The notes under the pieces: model-generated | Databases searched by the model: none | What the model was told of the DNA's origin: nothing | Seen by the model: the letters and a program-made list of their open reading frames with translations, nothing else | Position numbers and translations under genes: made by a program | NCBI GenBank assembly: GCA_007922225.1 | Contig: ML679946.1 | Coordinates: 98,154,979 to 98,218,978, forward strand | Reading direction: 5' to 3' | DNA length: 64,000 nucleotides | Source: Emydura subglobosa | Lineage: Eukaryota > Chordata > Testudines > Chelidae | In this document: piece after piece, positions 44,035 through 55,119 of the stretch | Layout of the letters: each line of letters starts with the position of its first letter | How positions within the stretch are numbered: position 1 is the stretch's first letter

Positions 44035-44470
44035 TCTAAACTCACTCGGTGCCTAAGTTTTCAGGGTAAAAATTGCATGCGTACTGCTGCCTCAGCTTAG
44101 GCATCCGGACATCTATCTCCCATCTGAGCTCCAGAGCAATTCACAAATGGGAAGAAGATAGAAACTCGGCCACCTAAGTCTCATACAGGGACCGAACCAG
44201 TAGGTGTACTCAGAGGCTGCCTACTGAATTGGGTCCTGTTTAAAATCTGTATCCTTTATCCCAGTAGTTAGCACACTTCCTGGGACTATGGGAGCTATAG
44301 GTTCAATTCCCCATCCCTCCCCCAGACACAGTGGATGAAAAGGTTTGAACACAAGCTTCCTTCTTTCAGGAGACTACCTAGTGAGTTATGCGATAGTATG
44401 GGGTGGGGCTTCCTCAGTCTTCCCTGTTGAAGATGTTTCACTGTGGCTAAATAATTCACTTTATGTAGGA
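44035..44470. mobile_element. Large foldback family, copy C (left part and centre)
   Basis: Provides the best left arm of the family: 'aggcatccggacatctatct', 'gagcaattcacaaatggg', 'ccacctaagtctcatacagg', then 'aaccagtaggtgtactcaga' and 'ggctgcctactgaattgg'. The centre is 'gtagttagcacacttcc' with 'ctacctagtgagttatg', and the copy ends 'tttcactgtggctaaataat'. The right part present in copies A and B is absent. Confidence 0.6.
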
Positions 44471-44499
44471 TTAATTAATAATAGAGACATATTTAATTA

Positions 44500-44635
44500 A
44501 ATTAATAAAAAAAGTCCATAATAAAAAAAAATATTTTTTTCTCTAGAAAACAGACATTTTTCCGTGGAAATATACTTTTATTGAAAAGCAAATTTTCTGT
44601 CAAAAACAAGTTTGATGAAAATTTTCAGCCAGCCC
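44500..44635. repeat. Foldback element arm, 'gaaattttc' family
   Basis: A/T-rich arm with 'gaaaattttcagccagccca' at its right end, the usual terminus of this family. Preceded by T/A runs. The left half is not seen. Confidence 0.5.
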
Positions 44636-45454
44636 AACTCACAAACCCTTTATGTGGAGCAGCCACTAGAAAGAGAGGAAGAGCTGAACGCTGGTAGTGT
44701 AGGTTACATTAAGATACTACAGTGATGAGAGTGATATAAATATCTAGCAAGCTAGTAATCTAAAAAAATGAAATCAAGATGGAATCACCATATTTTATTC
44801 ATCAAAGCTTGGAAAAACACAGAGGTCTCATAAACCCTGATAATCACCTTCAGAAGGAAGCCCTCAGTACTCTGTCCAAGGATGCTATTAAAGTAAGAAT
44901 GGTCCATAATATTTTATTATTATTATCTGCCTGACAAAATTTTTATAACCCATTTTTTGTTGTGTTCACCTTCTAGTCTCCTTAATCTCATGCCAAAATC
45001 TCTCCCACTCTCTTAAATAACATGAGTTTTAATCGAAAAAAATCACAAAGAATGAATGTGACTTTTGTCACAATATTAAAGATGCATCTTGCAGAAAAGA
45101 GGTTAAGATAAAGTGAAAATAATAGAACTCATTCAGCATCAGTTTGATTAGCAGGTCAAAAGTATATAGTAATTCAAACATAAATAATAAAAAGCAGCAG
45201 AGATATAGATAATACTGATCTAGGAGACACCTAATCCAATCTTATTTAATGCAATAAAATAAAAGCCAGATTGCAACAGAAATCATATACATTAGAAAGA
45301 TTTCCCACCAAATGTTTTTTCAATACAGAAAGCAAATAGAGTGTGAAAGAGTTAATAGCCCTACAGCTTCTGCAAATGAAACATAAAAACTGAGACACAA
45401 ACAGAAGTTTTAATACAGAACTCCCTGTCTTTTAAATTGGCTTTGCCGAGGCCT
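44636..45454. other. Unassigned AT-rich DNA
   Basis: No repeat family, RNA gene or exon recognised. Confidence 0.55.
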
Positions 45455-46150
45455 TGTCGAAGCACACATGCTTTACCACTTTAGCTACACCAGTGTAGTT
45501 GACGCATTACAAAACCCCTTGTGTGGTGGCATTATGCTGATATAAAAGTACTTATATCAATGCAGCTTAATCCCAAATGAGAAGGGAAATAATAAGCTAT
45601 ATCAGTATAAACCTTCATACAGAGCTGAGCAAATAATTGCTTGTTTAGTTCTCGGACTCATCTCCTCCCAAAAAAAGATTTGAATTTGATCCAAAACTGA
45701 CATTCTTTGAGTATTTTTTAACAAATAGAAAAATATTGTTTCAGACTGATCCAAAAGAATGTTTTTCGGTCATTCATTTTGGGTTGTTTTAAAGTTTTTT
45801 TTTTCATCTTTTTTGTGTTTTTTTTTTAAATAACCAAATTTTGAAGTAAAAATCAAAATAGAAAAGTTTCATTTCAAAATGGTCAGAAAAATGTTTTGAC
45901 TTTAAAAAAAATAATTTTTTTGTCCAAAACCATTTCCTGAATTCAACATAAATTTATCAATCGTTTCAATGCCTGGAAAAAATGGACTTTTCAGCAAATT
46001 TACTATTCGTAAAAAAAAAAAAATCATCCAGCTCTTCTTTTATGCCGATATAACTATGTCACACGAGGGTGTAACTGCATCAGTGAAAAATCACCCCCTC
46101 CAGTTGACATAGTTATACTGGTACAAAATCTGTGTGTGGACCAGGTCTAA
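45455..46150. repeat. Foldback element split by a second foldback
   Basis: The left part (45476-45610) has 'tacaccagtgtagttgacgc' and 'tgctgatataaaagtac'. The right part has arms ccgatataactatgtc (46045-46060) and gacatagttatactgg (46106-46121), reverse complements at 14 of 16 positions, and ends 'aaatctgtgtgtggacc'. It looks like one palindromic element (family 'taactatgtc...gacatagtta') opened by the element at 45622-46036. The joining of both parts is an inference. Confidence 0.5.
45622..46036. repeat. Foldback element, 'agagctgg' family, nested
   Basis: Starts 'agagctgagcaaataattg' and ends 'aaatcatccagctct', so the outer words agagctg and cagctct are inverted. The inside is rich in 'tttcatttcaaaatgg'-like words and T/A runs (45790-45830, 46010-46023). 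It lies within the element at 45455-46150. Confidence 0.6.
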
Positions 46151-47219
46151 TTCTCTATGGCCCTATGCCCATCCTAATCATTTACAGCTGTGCAAAGTGG
46201 CCACTGTGTAAAATGCTAATGTGTGACGAGATCTCCCCTGCCCAAAGGGAATCTTTGGGTTGTGCCAAAAATAGTGTCATCTGCTCTGTGCTACTCAATG
46301 CCCTCTCTGCTCCAACAAAGGAGAACGCCCACTGCCCCACCAAACCCTAGATCACTCAGGTGGCATCATTTAGAGTGTTCCTGCAGCTGCCCTAAATTAC
46401 ACGAGAGGAAGTTTTGCAAGATGGAAGGAACAGTAAGAGGGTTCAGAACTCCTTTCCCCACAGCCCTCACTTCAATTGTTGCCAGATTACACTCCGCCCA
46501 GCTCAGAATTGAAGCCCGTTGGTGTACTGATGGTGGGAAGATGCAGAAGTGACTCTAAACTACCTTCTCTCCTGATGCTGGAACTGATCACCTGCCCTGG
46601 TGCATCCCAATGCACAAGATGCCAGGCAATGGATGAACATGCTCTAGAGAATGGTCTCTCAATATGTTATAATCATGAAGGCCATGCTGACTTGTGACAA
46701 CCTCTTTTGCAACATTTGTCACTTACACCTGAATAGGATTAGTTGTGCGAGTAAGTGCTCACCAACACAAGAAGGAGTTAAAGATCTGTCCCAGGGTCAT
46801 TTGATACCAATTATTTTATGTGCCCTGCTGCATTGTTATTGCACGGAAAAGCCTGTTTGTTAGACAAGGAAGATAGCAGAAACAGAGGACTACTTGTTCG
46901 TGTTTTAATGCCACTGGTTCTCATCAGAATGCTATTGGCTGCTGGCCATGTAGCATCACAGGTAAGTCTGCCAGTCCTCATGCTGCAGGCTAGGAGCAAT
47001 CTTGTTGGCAGGAAGCCCATCACTACCAAAAAGCCTGATCCAGACAAGAGGAATGTAATTGCTCTTTGCCCTCCAGACAGACCACACATAAAAATACTGG
47101 CTCTGTGAGTGAGCAGCAGATCTGACTTGAGGCTGAGGATGAAAAATAGCCTCCCACCTGGGTTCCCTGCTCGCAAATGCTGCTGAACAGTGAAAAATAC
47201 GGACAGCTTGCCTCCCCAC
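46151..47219. other. Unassigned DNA
   Basis: Several overlapping frames of 70-144 codons on both strands (46223-46552 plus, 46811-47245 minus and others) have no domain and conflict with each other. It may be decayed LINE upstream of the L2-like end at 47220, but I cannot align it. Confidence 0.45.
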
Positions 47220-47470
47220 ACCACTACTTTGCTAAATTCCTCCACTGGCTCTGCTCAGTCACTTGAGGCCCATACTGTGTTTACAGCCAAATCCCCCACC
47301 CAGCACATGGACAGGACACTGCACTGGCTCCCAGATGAATACCAGGTCCAGTTCTTTGTCCTTGTCCTCATCTTCAAAATCCTGAATGGGAAAAAGATCA
47401 GTCATCCCAGGGATCATCTGTTTACGCTCCCAGCCATGGCTTTGAATGCCAGGACAGTACCCCGGCTTTA
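47220..47470 (+). mobile_element. L2-like LINE, RT C-terminal remnant
   Basis: The frame at 47190-47471 reads LHWLPDEYQVQFFVLVLIFK, then ILNGKK, and later MALNARTVPRL. This follows the L2-type C-terminal pattern 'SLHWLPV-YRI-FK-LLL-FK-LNG'. The upstream 'TAKSPTQHMD' corresponds to the 'TR...HITP' segment. It is the decayed end of a non-LTR retrotransposon polymerase, not a host gene. Confidence 0.6.
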
Positions 47471-47730
47471 GCTCATGATGGTTGAGAGGAGGGCATCTTA
47501 GTGAAAAGCCTAGGATTATAAAACAAACTTCGACAGCTGCTCAGGCTGAATCTCATTGCCTTCAGAGTGTGCTGCACGGTGCACCTGCTCAAGCCAGTGA
47601 TCTCTCACACAGCTGTCATAAGGCACCCACCACAAAAGGAATCAGCACCCCCACACCTACCCAATCCCAGGAATGAAAGAAACCAGCTTGGAAGGAGAAG
47701 AGTCATTTAATAGCATGAGATGCAGACAAA

Positions 47731-47800
47731 GGATCATAGGAATTGCCATACTGGATCAGACCAATGGTCCACTTAGACCAGTACTCAGTAGCTTGAGAGT
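47731..47800 (-). mobile_element. Old CR1 LINE 3' end, fragment
   Basis: 'atcataggaattgccatact', 'ggatcagaccaatggtcca' and 'cttagaccagtactcag' are the reverse of an old CR1 terminus ('tagatggaccattggtctgacccagtatggc'). Confidence 0.65.
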
Positions 47801-48551
47801 GCAGAACTGCCACAATCATCTCAATGGGGTGCTGACTTCAAGACCCATTGCTCTGGGGTTCCCAGGAGTCTGCAAGAAATAAAAACAGACAAGCATCATT
47901 CACTCCTCACGACATATGATCCATCAGCAAAGAGACAAGAATGCCGCTGGGATTTAATAGCTGAAAACCATGTGATTCCTACTGTGCATTTCAGCAATAG
48001 CTGCTGATAGAATGGCTACTGGGCAGCTCAAAAATCCCCAACAGCCTTGGAAAATAACAGCACATCAATGTCTTGCACTTTCCACTTCACAGCAGTGATA
48101 TCCAGAAGGATCCCAGCCAGGCCACGTGTGCTCTGAAAGTCACATTATGTTAATATATTAATGTCATGTAAATGTTTCCTGAGTAAACTATACTCAAATG
48201 TAAATTTGTTGGCTCTGAACTTACTTTATTCTGTCAGAACAGGGTATTTGATTTAGGCACAAAGCAAATTAACATTTTCATATCTCATTACAATGTGCCA
48301 ACATAAGACTAAAGTAACAAAGCAGATCTTAGTACTTTCCATTATTTCAGGCTTAAAAGTTGCTCACTGCAGAGCCGGGAAGTAGCACAGTTGCTGACAT
48401 ATTTAGGTGTCATCCAAAATCCAGTGCTGTCCGTGGGAGTCTTTGCCTTGACTTCAGTGGACTTAGATCAGTCCCACAAACCTGTGGATCTGGACAGCTA
48501 AGATTAAGAGCAAATATTTGACTCCAAGTCTATTTCCAAAGTTGAACTTAA
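47801..48551. other. Unassigned AT-rich DNA
   Basis: Repeat-free apart from a half palindrome near 48430-48470. The stretch 48140-48350 is AT-rich and could be conserved noncoding DNA. No exon. Confidence 0.5.
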
Positions 48552-48602
48552 TCACAGATTCATAGAATTCCCAGCTGGAAAAGAGCCATTGGTACTTAAG
48601 TC
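48552..48602 (-). mobile_element. Possible CR1 terminus
   Basis: 'cacagattcatagaattccc' and 'agctggaaaagagccattgg' resemble a CR1 3' end in reverse. Only about 45 bp, so uncertain. Confidence 0.35.
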
Positions 48603-50339
48603 ACTGGTGCTTCATTGATGGGTGAGATAATGCTGGTTCTTTTTTTCCCCCCAAAATTTCAACTTTTGAAAAACATTACTGGGATTTTTTAAAGTGTGAA
48701 TTTCTTACTAATTTTATTTATATTTTTGATCAGATCTATTATATTTATATGCGTTAACCAGAGTAAAACCAAGCAGAACAGTATTTTAACATCAATATAT
48801 GTAGAAAAACAATAAAGTACAATCATTTATCTTGTATAACATTTTCCACACAAACTGGATCTCATAACGATTGCAGAGCTAAACAATACAGCAACAAAGT
48901 TAAAAAATAAATCATAGCTGAGGAGGAGAGATTAACAGGTACAGGCAAAGAAGAAAAGATGTTTTCAGCTGAGATTGCAAGAGTTAATGGTCTTAGAAAT
49001 TCAGGGAGATTGGTGTGAAGAGGTCAGAAGCTACAGTAGAAGGCTTCATGCTCTCACCCTAACAAGCTCTAACTGTAACAGCAGTGAGGGACAGAGCAGA
49101 CCAGAGGTAGGTCAGTGAGTGGAAGGGATAGAAAAGGACTATAAAAACAAGGTGTGTTCGGTAAAGTGGTCCATGGCAGGCAAGCAGGGTAGCCTAGAAC
49201 TCTCTCTGAAGCTGAATGCAAAAGCAAATAATGCTCTTTGAGAACATGGGCAATGCAGGCATTCTGCGCACACCACTCTTCACACCTACTCTTCTGCAAT
49301 AACTGTTGTTCAGGCTAATGAAGACAAATGTTGTTTTCACACAAGTGTGACCTAACCTTCCTCTTCCATCATCTTGTATTCGTCAGGCTAAGTGCCACGA
49401 ATACAGCAAGATGAAAGAGGCTTCAAAATGCATCTCAAAGAAGGCAGTAGGGCCAAGGAGCAATCTGCTCCTCCCTCCCACACCCTAATAATGTAGGGTT
49501 TATTGCTACACCTCTTTAAGGTGGTGGAACAGAGAGAAAGTAAGAGACAAATCTATGTAATTTTCTCAAGCCTAGAAATTTCAGCCTTTTGAAAGGGAAT
49601 GCACAGCAAGAGTTGAAAGGCTGGCATTTCTTAACAGGAAGGCGTCCCACTGTGGGGATCATCTGATTCATATAATCTTATAATTTTTTCTCAAGAAAGT
49701 GGTGGTAAAAAGTTCCCTTTTTGCACCAAATGCAGCATTTCGAGATAATTCCCCACCATCTCCGCAAGTGACAGTGCCTCCTCCATCAGATTTATTTTTA
49801 AATACATAGCCTCAGCTCCCATGCAAAACCCAGCTAGGTTCAGTGGTTAAGGTCTGCTATTATAGCACTGGAAGTAATGTCATTATAGTTAAATTTATAT
49901 CAGAGTTTCTGTTAAGTGCCCCTTAAGAACTTGGCTGCAAAAGAAAATGAATCTCTGGGTAAACTTAAATGTAATTTTTTTTTCAAATGTGGAAAAAAAT
50001 CATCGATTTTTTTTGTTTTGTTTTAAAATTTAAAACAACAACAAACAAAACCACACCTTTAATTATCGTTGGAAACAAGTGAACCAACGATCAGGCTTAT
50101 GCAGCTTTGGATGCAAATACCTAAGACATTTACTAACACAAGACAGCTGAATGGTGATCTGGAATATTCTTCGAACTGCACTTACATCTGTGAGCCCATT
50201 GGAAATAGCTTTCTCTTTTCAAAGCCTGAAATTTGTAAAGTGGAGGAAATTACGTACTGTGTCTTTAGTCTCTTGTGAATTCTTCCTCTTTCCTTCAGAG
50301 ATGATGTTGGGCGGCCGAGTTACCTTCTTCTGAAATGGA
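48603..50339. other. Unassigned DNA
   Basis: No repeat family, RNA gene or exon recognised in 1.7 kb. A/T runs at about 49975-50045. Frames at 50069-50333 lack any domain. Confidence 0.5.
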
Positions 50340-51212
50340 ATCATATAACCGATGGGCTAGAAGGGACTGCAAAGGTCATCAAGGCTAACACCCTGCATCA
50401 TGCAGGATTTGTTGTGTCTAAATCATCCAAAACGGGTAGTTATCCGGCCTCCTTTTGAAAACCTCCAGTGAAGTGAACTTCCACAACCTCTCTAGGCAGT
50501 CTGTTCCATTGTCCTACAGTTCTTCCTGTTTGGAAGCTTTTTCCTGAGATTTAATCTAATCTGTTCTGCGGGAGTTTGAACCCATTGCCTCTTCTCCTGC
50601 CCTCCGTGGCAAAAGAAAACATTTTTTCTCCGTTTTTTTGTGGCAGCCCTTTAAGTATTTGAAGATCACTGTCATATACTCCCTTGACCTCCTCTTTTCC
50701 AAACTAAGCATACCCAGTTCCTTCGGCCTTTGCTCACATGGCTTACATTCTATCCCTTTTATTTTTTTCGTCACTTACCTCTGGATCCTTTCTAGTTTTT
50801 CTACATCCTTTCTATACAGCTGTGACCAAAACTTTACACAGTACATGAGCTGACGGCTAACCAGCTTTGTGTAGAGTGGTACTATCAGCTCCTGTGACTT
50901 GTATGCTATGCCTCTGTTAATGCAACCTAAAACTGCATTTACTTTTTTTCCCAGCAGCATCACTGACTCATGTTGAGGCTGTGATCCACCACAACTCCCA
51001 GATCCTTCTCAACAGTGCTGTTGCCAATCCAGTTATCCCCCAGCTTGTATTTGTGCGTTTGTTTTTTCTTCCCTAAGTGTAGCACCTTACATTTGTCTTT
51101 GTTGAATTTCATTTTGTTGTCTATAGCCCAGTCCTCCAATTATTCAAGATCCCTCTGAATTTTCACTCCATCCTCTAAAGTGTTCGCAACCCCCCCCAGG
51201 TTTCTGTAGTCT
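50340..51212 (-). mobile_element. CR1 LINE, RT C-terminal third to 3' end (distinct subfamily)
   Basis: Plus strand: 'gatgggctagaagggactgc', 'cctccagtgaagtgaacttc', 'cctctctaggcagtctgttc', then coding in reverse. Minus frames show RPKELGMLSLEKRRSREY with VIFKYLKG, and KKVNAVLGCINRGIAYKSQELIVPLYTKL... split into 50556-50774 and 50775-50963. Further upstream 'gatccttctcaacagtgctg' and 'cttacatttgtctttgttga' match the DAV-DLGV and NKDKC regions. It stops near 51212. The 3' UTR differs from the 'ctgaggtccc' class, so it is another CR1 subfamily of intermediate age. Confidence 0.95.
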
Positions 51213-51529
51213 GTCTTCCTGTCTTTGTTTGCCATGCAATGGGAAAGTGCTTAAAGTGGTTGAAAAGAGTGTGTGTGGAGGGGTCCTATCAAAATCTGGG
51301 AGCAGCAGCTTTCACAAGATGGTGTCAGAAGTGCATCCCCCAGTGACCCTTAACAATTTTTCTTTTCTTTTCTTATGGAATCTGTGATGTCTTCCTCCCC
51401 CTTCCCACTTTAAATACTGAAATTCATGTTTCTGGCTGTATATACAATATGCAGGTTGAAAGGTGCAACATAATACCATGCTATATGGCTCATGCAGCGA
51501 TGCCATCAGCTCTCATGGTGCTTTAGAGG

Positions 51530-51800
51530 AATGCCTGTCACATTAAATAGCACTTAGTGAGGAGTTTAATTTATTAGAGCAATAGCACACTGTATATAAA
51601 AGATTTAGATCCTATTTCCATTGAAATCAACAGGCATTTGGTCAGCGTCATGTCAGCTGATGTCATGAGTTCCAAGAATTGTATCAGGGCATGCCAACCA
51701 TTCTAAATAGTGTGTACTTAAGATCTTACTTTATTGGATCCATAGCATACTGTACATAAAAGACAAGATTCTATTCCTATTGAAGTCAATGAACATTTTC
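51530..51800. repeat. Ancient tandem duplication, unit about 160 bp
   Basis: 51530-51640 and 51690-51800 share 'attaaatag/tctaaatag', 'agcacactgtatataaaaga' against 'agcatactgtacataaaaga', 'cctatttccattgaaatcaa' against 'ctattcctattgaagtcaat', then 'caggcat' against 'gaacat', at a constant offset of about 160 bp. Confidence 0.65.
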
Positions 51801-52124
51801 CATTTATGGGAATGGGTACAGAATAGAGCTCCAAAAATGAAAGTATTTTTGATTTGTAACTTAAGTGTAATGAGTGATTACAAAATAAAGAAATTGAACT
51901 GAAGAGAAAACAATTACAAATTTTAAAGTGAAGTGGTATCTCTGGAACATGTTTACTAATCTCTCTTAATTAGTCAGTCAATCCAGGTCAGAGTACCAGA
52001 GAATCCAGATAATCTGAACATTAAAAATGCATTCTAATTAGAATGTGATCTTTGTTAGGTAAAGAGCATGATAGGAAAGGGCATGATAGGAAAAGAATAA
52101 AAAATAGATCTCGGACCTATCAAA
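51801..52124. other. Unassigned AT-rich DNA
   Basis: No repeat or gene recognised. Confidence 0.55.
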
Positions 52125-52215
52125 GTCCTCAATTCAGGAAAGAATTTAACCATGTGCTGAACTTTAAGCACATACTAATCTCATTGACTTCAGTAGCATT
52201 TAAGCATTTAAATGC
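52125..52215. repeat. Palindromic element, 'ttaagcac' family
   Basis: 'cctcaattcaggaaagaatt', 'ccatgtgctgaactttaagc', 'atctcattgacttcagtagc' and 'atttaagcatttaaatgc' in order, as in the copies at 11758, 56385 and 61328. Confidence 0.65.
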
Positions 52216-53609
52216 TCTTCCTCAGTAGGGTTGACTTCCTGAACAGGGGCCTTCATCTCTGACTTCTGTGACTGTTTCAGCATCTGCAACAGAGTCCCAA
52301 TCCAAAGCCCGTTGAAGTTAATGGGAATCTTTCCATCGACATCAGCAGTTGTTGGATGAGGTCTGAAGAGCGTTATTCTACTAGAATGAGGTATTAGAAT
52401 GAGGTGCTGTTCTATTCCCCTATGTTTCTGCATAGGAAGTCCAGGTATATTACATACTATAATGTCTATAGTTCATTAACTATTGAAACACTTCACTACA
52501 ACTACGTATGTTGCACATTGAAATAAATATACCGTGTCTAGAATACATTGCAGTTCATAATTAAATGGATAAATCATTTCCTGGGAAAAAATTTCTTACT
52601 GAGGGGGGGAAATATGAATCACCCAATGAATCTGAAGTAGTGTCTGTTGAATCAAATGCATTACTGGCTTTGTCAGTCATATCACCCACAGTACCACTAC
52701 ACAACAGCCAAACCTGCTACATGAAACTTAAAGCATTCCCAAATTTACGGCTATTAGAAGGCACATGTGAAGAAATTTACCAGATTGCTGGCATCCTTTC
52801 TCAGCCTGAGTCTAACCTAAGAATTAACCAGTGACCTGGCTTTGTTTTGTCAAAAACTCAGATATCTAATTTTGCAAGGGTAAGCCCCAGATCTAGAAGG
52901 GTTTAAAGGGAACAAGATGTTGGCTCCTCCCATGGGAGACAAGGAGGGAAAAAAATCTAGCTGCTGGAATGTTTGATGTTCCTAATTCTATTTATATTGG
53001 TATTTAATCTGTCAAAAAAGTATATTGAAATACTCATAGAAATCACATGGATTAATTGTAACTCTGCAAGTAACAACTCCAGCACACACAGGTAGAACTT
53101 AACTTCCTCCTACCCCCTGACCTCCACCCAAAGCAAAACAACAAATTAACACAAAGATAAAGATACTGTACAAAACCACCTATTGGTGGAGGCGCTGTAT
53201 GCACTGATCATTACAGTATTTATGAAAGGTATATACTGGAGAAGTGAGTCACCCTGATTTGAGAGTCAGTGGAGTTAAGTTGGGCAGAAAGCCCAGAATG
53301 AACAAGGCCAAGAGTAGGGACTTTGCCTACGGGTCTTGCTTTGCTGTGAGCTTTCCACCAGCATTTTGGTCTTCACTAAAAAAATATCTAGGAGCCGCAG
53401 ACTTGATATAGCTGGACTGGGCATCGGGATACATAGTGGTGCTGAATTCACTAGTCTTGGACCATACCTAGCAAAAGGTGAACTGGAGCAGACAGAATGA
53501 AGGAAGCTTCATTCGTTTTGCCACTATTGAGTCCTGCTGGATTCATGAGTGATGTTTAGGTGGGTGGACACTGTGTTTTTGAACACGCGACAAGTCAGGT
53601 CATTAATAA
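52216..53609. other. Unassigned DNA
   Basis: Contains an 89-codon frame (52565-52834, +) that begins at ATG and is not in a recognised repeat, but it has no domain, no signal peptide and no splice context I trust. The rest holds no recognised repeat. Confidence 0.5.
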
Positions 53610-53810
53610 CTAGTGCTGTTTTGAAAGAATTCATCTCCATCCCATAGAAAATTCTGATATTTTGATAGAGTAAAATGTCTACATTTAAAATTTTCATGGA
53701 ATGAGAAGTGCAGAATTCCTTTGGTTTGAAAATGTTTGCCAGCTTGGGTCAAATCATTTCATTTTAAAATGTCTGCGTTTCAATTCAAAACAAAATGTGT
53801 CTGTGACCAC
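53610..53810. repeat. Foldback element, 'gaaattttc' family, left arm
   Basis: 'aactagtgctgttttgaaag', 'agaaaattctgatattttga' and 'tcatttcattttaaaatgtc' give an A/T-rich arm. The matching right arm is at 54505-54645, beyond an LTR-like block. Confidence 0.45.
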
Positions 53811-54504
53811 ACTTTCCCTGAAAGCGTTAATGCAGAGTGAGACAAGGGGCTAATTAACCCAACAAGCTGCAGCTGAAGGGAACTGGGTGACTCAGAAATA
53901 CCCTGACTGAGTGAGAGAGCCCAGCTGAGGAGGAAGGAGTTGGACTGGATTTATAAAGAGAGGGAACTGAAAGCAGAGGGACTGCTGGGAAAGCCTGCAA
54001 TCATTCCCTGGGACAAGGGTTTGGAGGCTGCAGAGACATGTAGTCGACAGTTACTTCATGGGAGGGAGGAGGCTGGAAAATCCAGAGAGGGGGGAGTACC
54101 AGGTAGTAAGGAAAGCGCTCAGGGAAAGGCAGTGAGGTCCAGGAGGGAACAGGCCTTGACTGCTGGCACGAGGGACCCTGATCCAGAACCCAGAGTAGAG
54201 GAGGGCCTGGATTCCCCAGCCAGCCACTGAAGGATGGCGCTATATGACAGTGAATGGGAAGATTAGGCTTTAGCAAGGAGACTTTGATACTCTGGAAGGG
54301 AAAAATGCATACAGTGACCTGGCCAAAAGGTTGAGTCACGAAGCAGCAGCAGCAGCGGCTTGTGGAGTGAGATAAGGGCTTCAGAGCATCAGAGAAAGAT
54401 GAAGAGATGGGAGGCAGCCACAGGAAGAAGCGTGGACCTCATGAAGCCAGAATGGCCAGGAGGAGGCATCCTCCTCACTGTGAGTACGGCACCCTCTCAC
54501 AGGA
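53811..54504 (+). mobile_element. LTR / leader of a Gypsy-like element
   Basis: Purine-rich leader with 'gagagagcccagctgagg', 'gggactgctgggaaagcc', then 'agaacccagagtagag' and 'gcctggattccccagc', which align with 35240-35270. 'gggaccctgatcc' matches the usual leader context. A (CAG)n-like tract occurs at 54342-54357. The 96-codon plus frame at 53940-54230 and the 112-codon minus frame over it are artefacts of this composition. Confidence 0.5.
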
Positions 54505-54645
54505 TCATTTAGAAATTTCTCATTAAAAAATAAGAACATTTCTTCAAAATAACTTTTTTTCCTCTGAAACATTTTGATTTGGATGAAATCCTATATTTTA
54601 TACAGAAAATGATTCATGTCAGAACATTTCAGACCAGCTTTATTA
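54505..54645. repeat. Foldback element, 'gaaattttc' family, right arm
   Basis: 'acatttcttcaaaataac', 'ctgaaacattttgatttgg' and the terminal 'gaacatttcagaccagctt'. It is likely the other half of 53610-53810. Confidence 0.45.
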
Positions 54646-55119
54646 ACACCTGAGATTGTGGCATCTTCCATATCCTTAGTCAACTTTCTTTTTCCCTAGC
54701 TGGTATTGTTTTATTTAGATCCTTTATTTAAATGTATGTTAACAAAAATCTATTTAAATACTTTTTTTCTGTAGATGCTTATCTTGTTTTCCTTGGCACA
54801 TGATTTGCAAGCAGAGGAAGAAGCACCTTTTCAGATGGCCATGATGTTTAGATTTTAAATGTGTAAAACCTGGAAGTGGTTAAGATTTTTAGATGGGATC
54901 TGGAGCCACACCTTTTATTTATTTTAAAATAGCCAGAGACACTGTATTGAACATCGCCCTGGCTATTGAATCACTAAATAAGAAATCACCTGGGGCTTTG
55001 GTTGTGGATTTATGGCCTTTGAGAAGTGTAGCCTGATTTTATGGTTATTAATTTATTGAATAGGGCAATAGGTTTGCCAATTAATCTGATTAAAGGATTA
55101 TGAGGTTCGTATCCTTAAT
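54646..55119. promoter_or_regulatory. Candidate conserved noncoding element
   Basis: A 470-bp AT-rich, repeat-free island between a foldback and an LTR-like piece, with 'attaatctgattaaagg', 'ggttattaatttattgaata' and 'ggctattgaatcac'. No coding frame. Its regulatory role is a guess from composition and position. Confidence 0.25.

Noticed and set aside
46811..47245. 144-codon minus-strand open frame
   Set aside because: Conflicts with plus-strand frames of similar length and has no recognisable domain.
53940..54339. Opposed frames of 96 and 112 codons
   Set aside because: Both come from purine-rich LTR/leader sequence with few A/T-rich stop codons.
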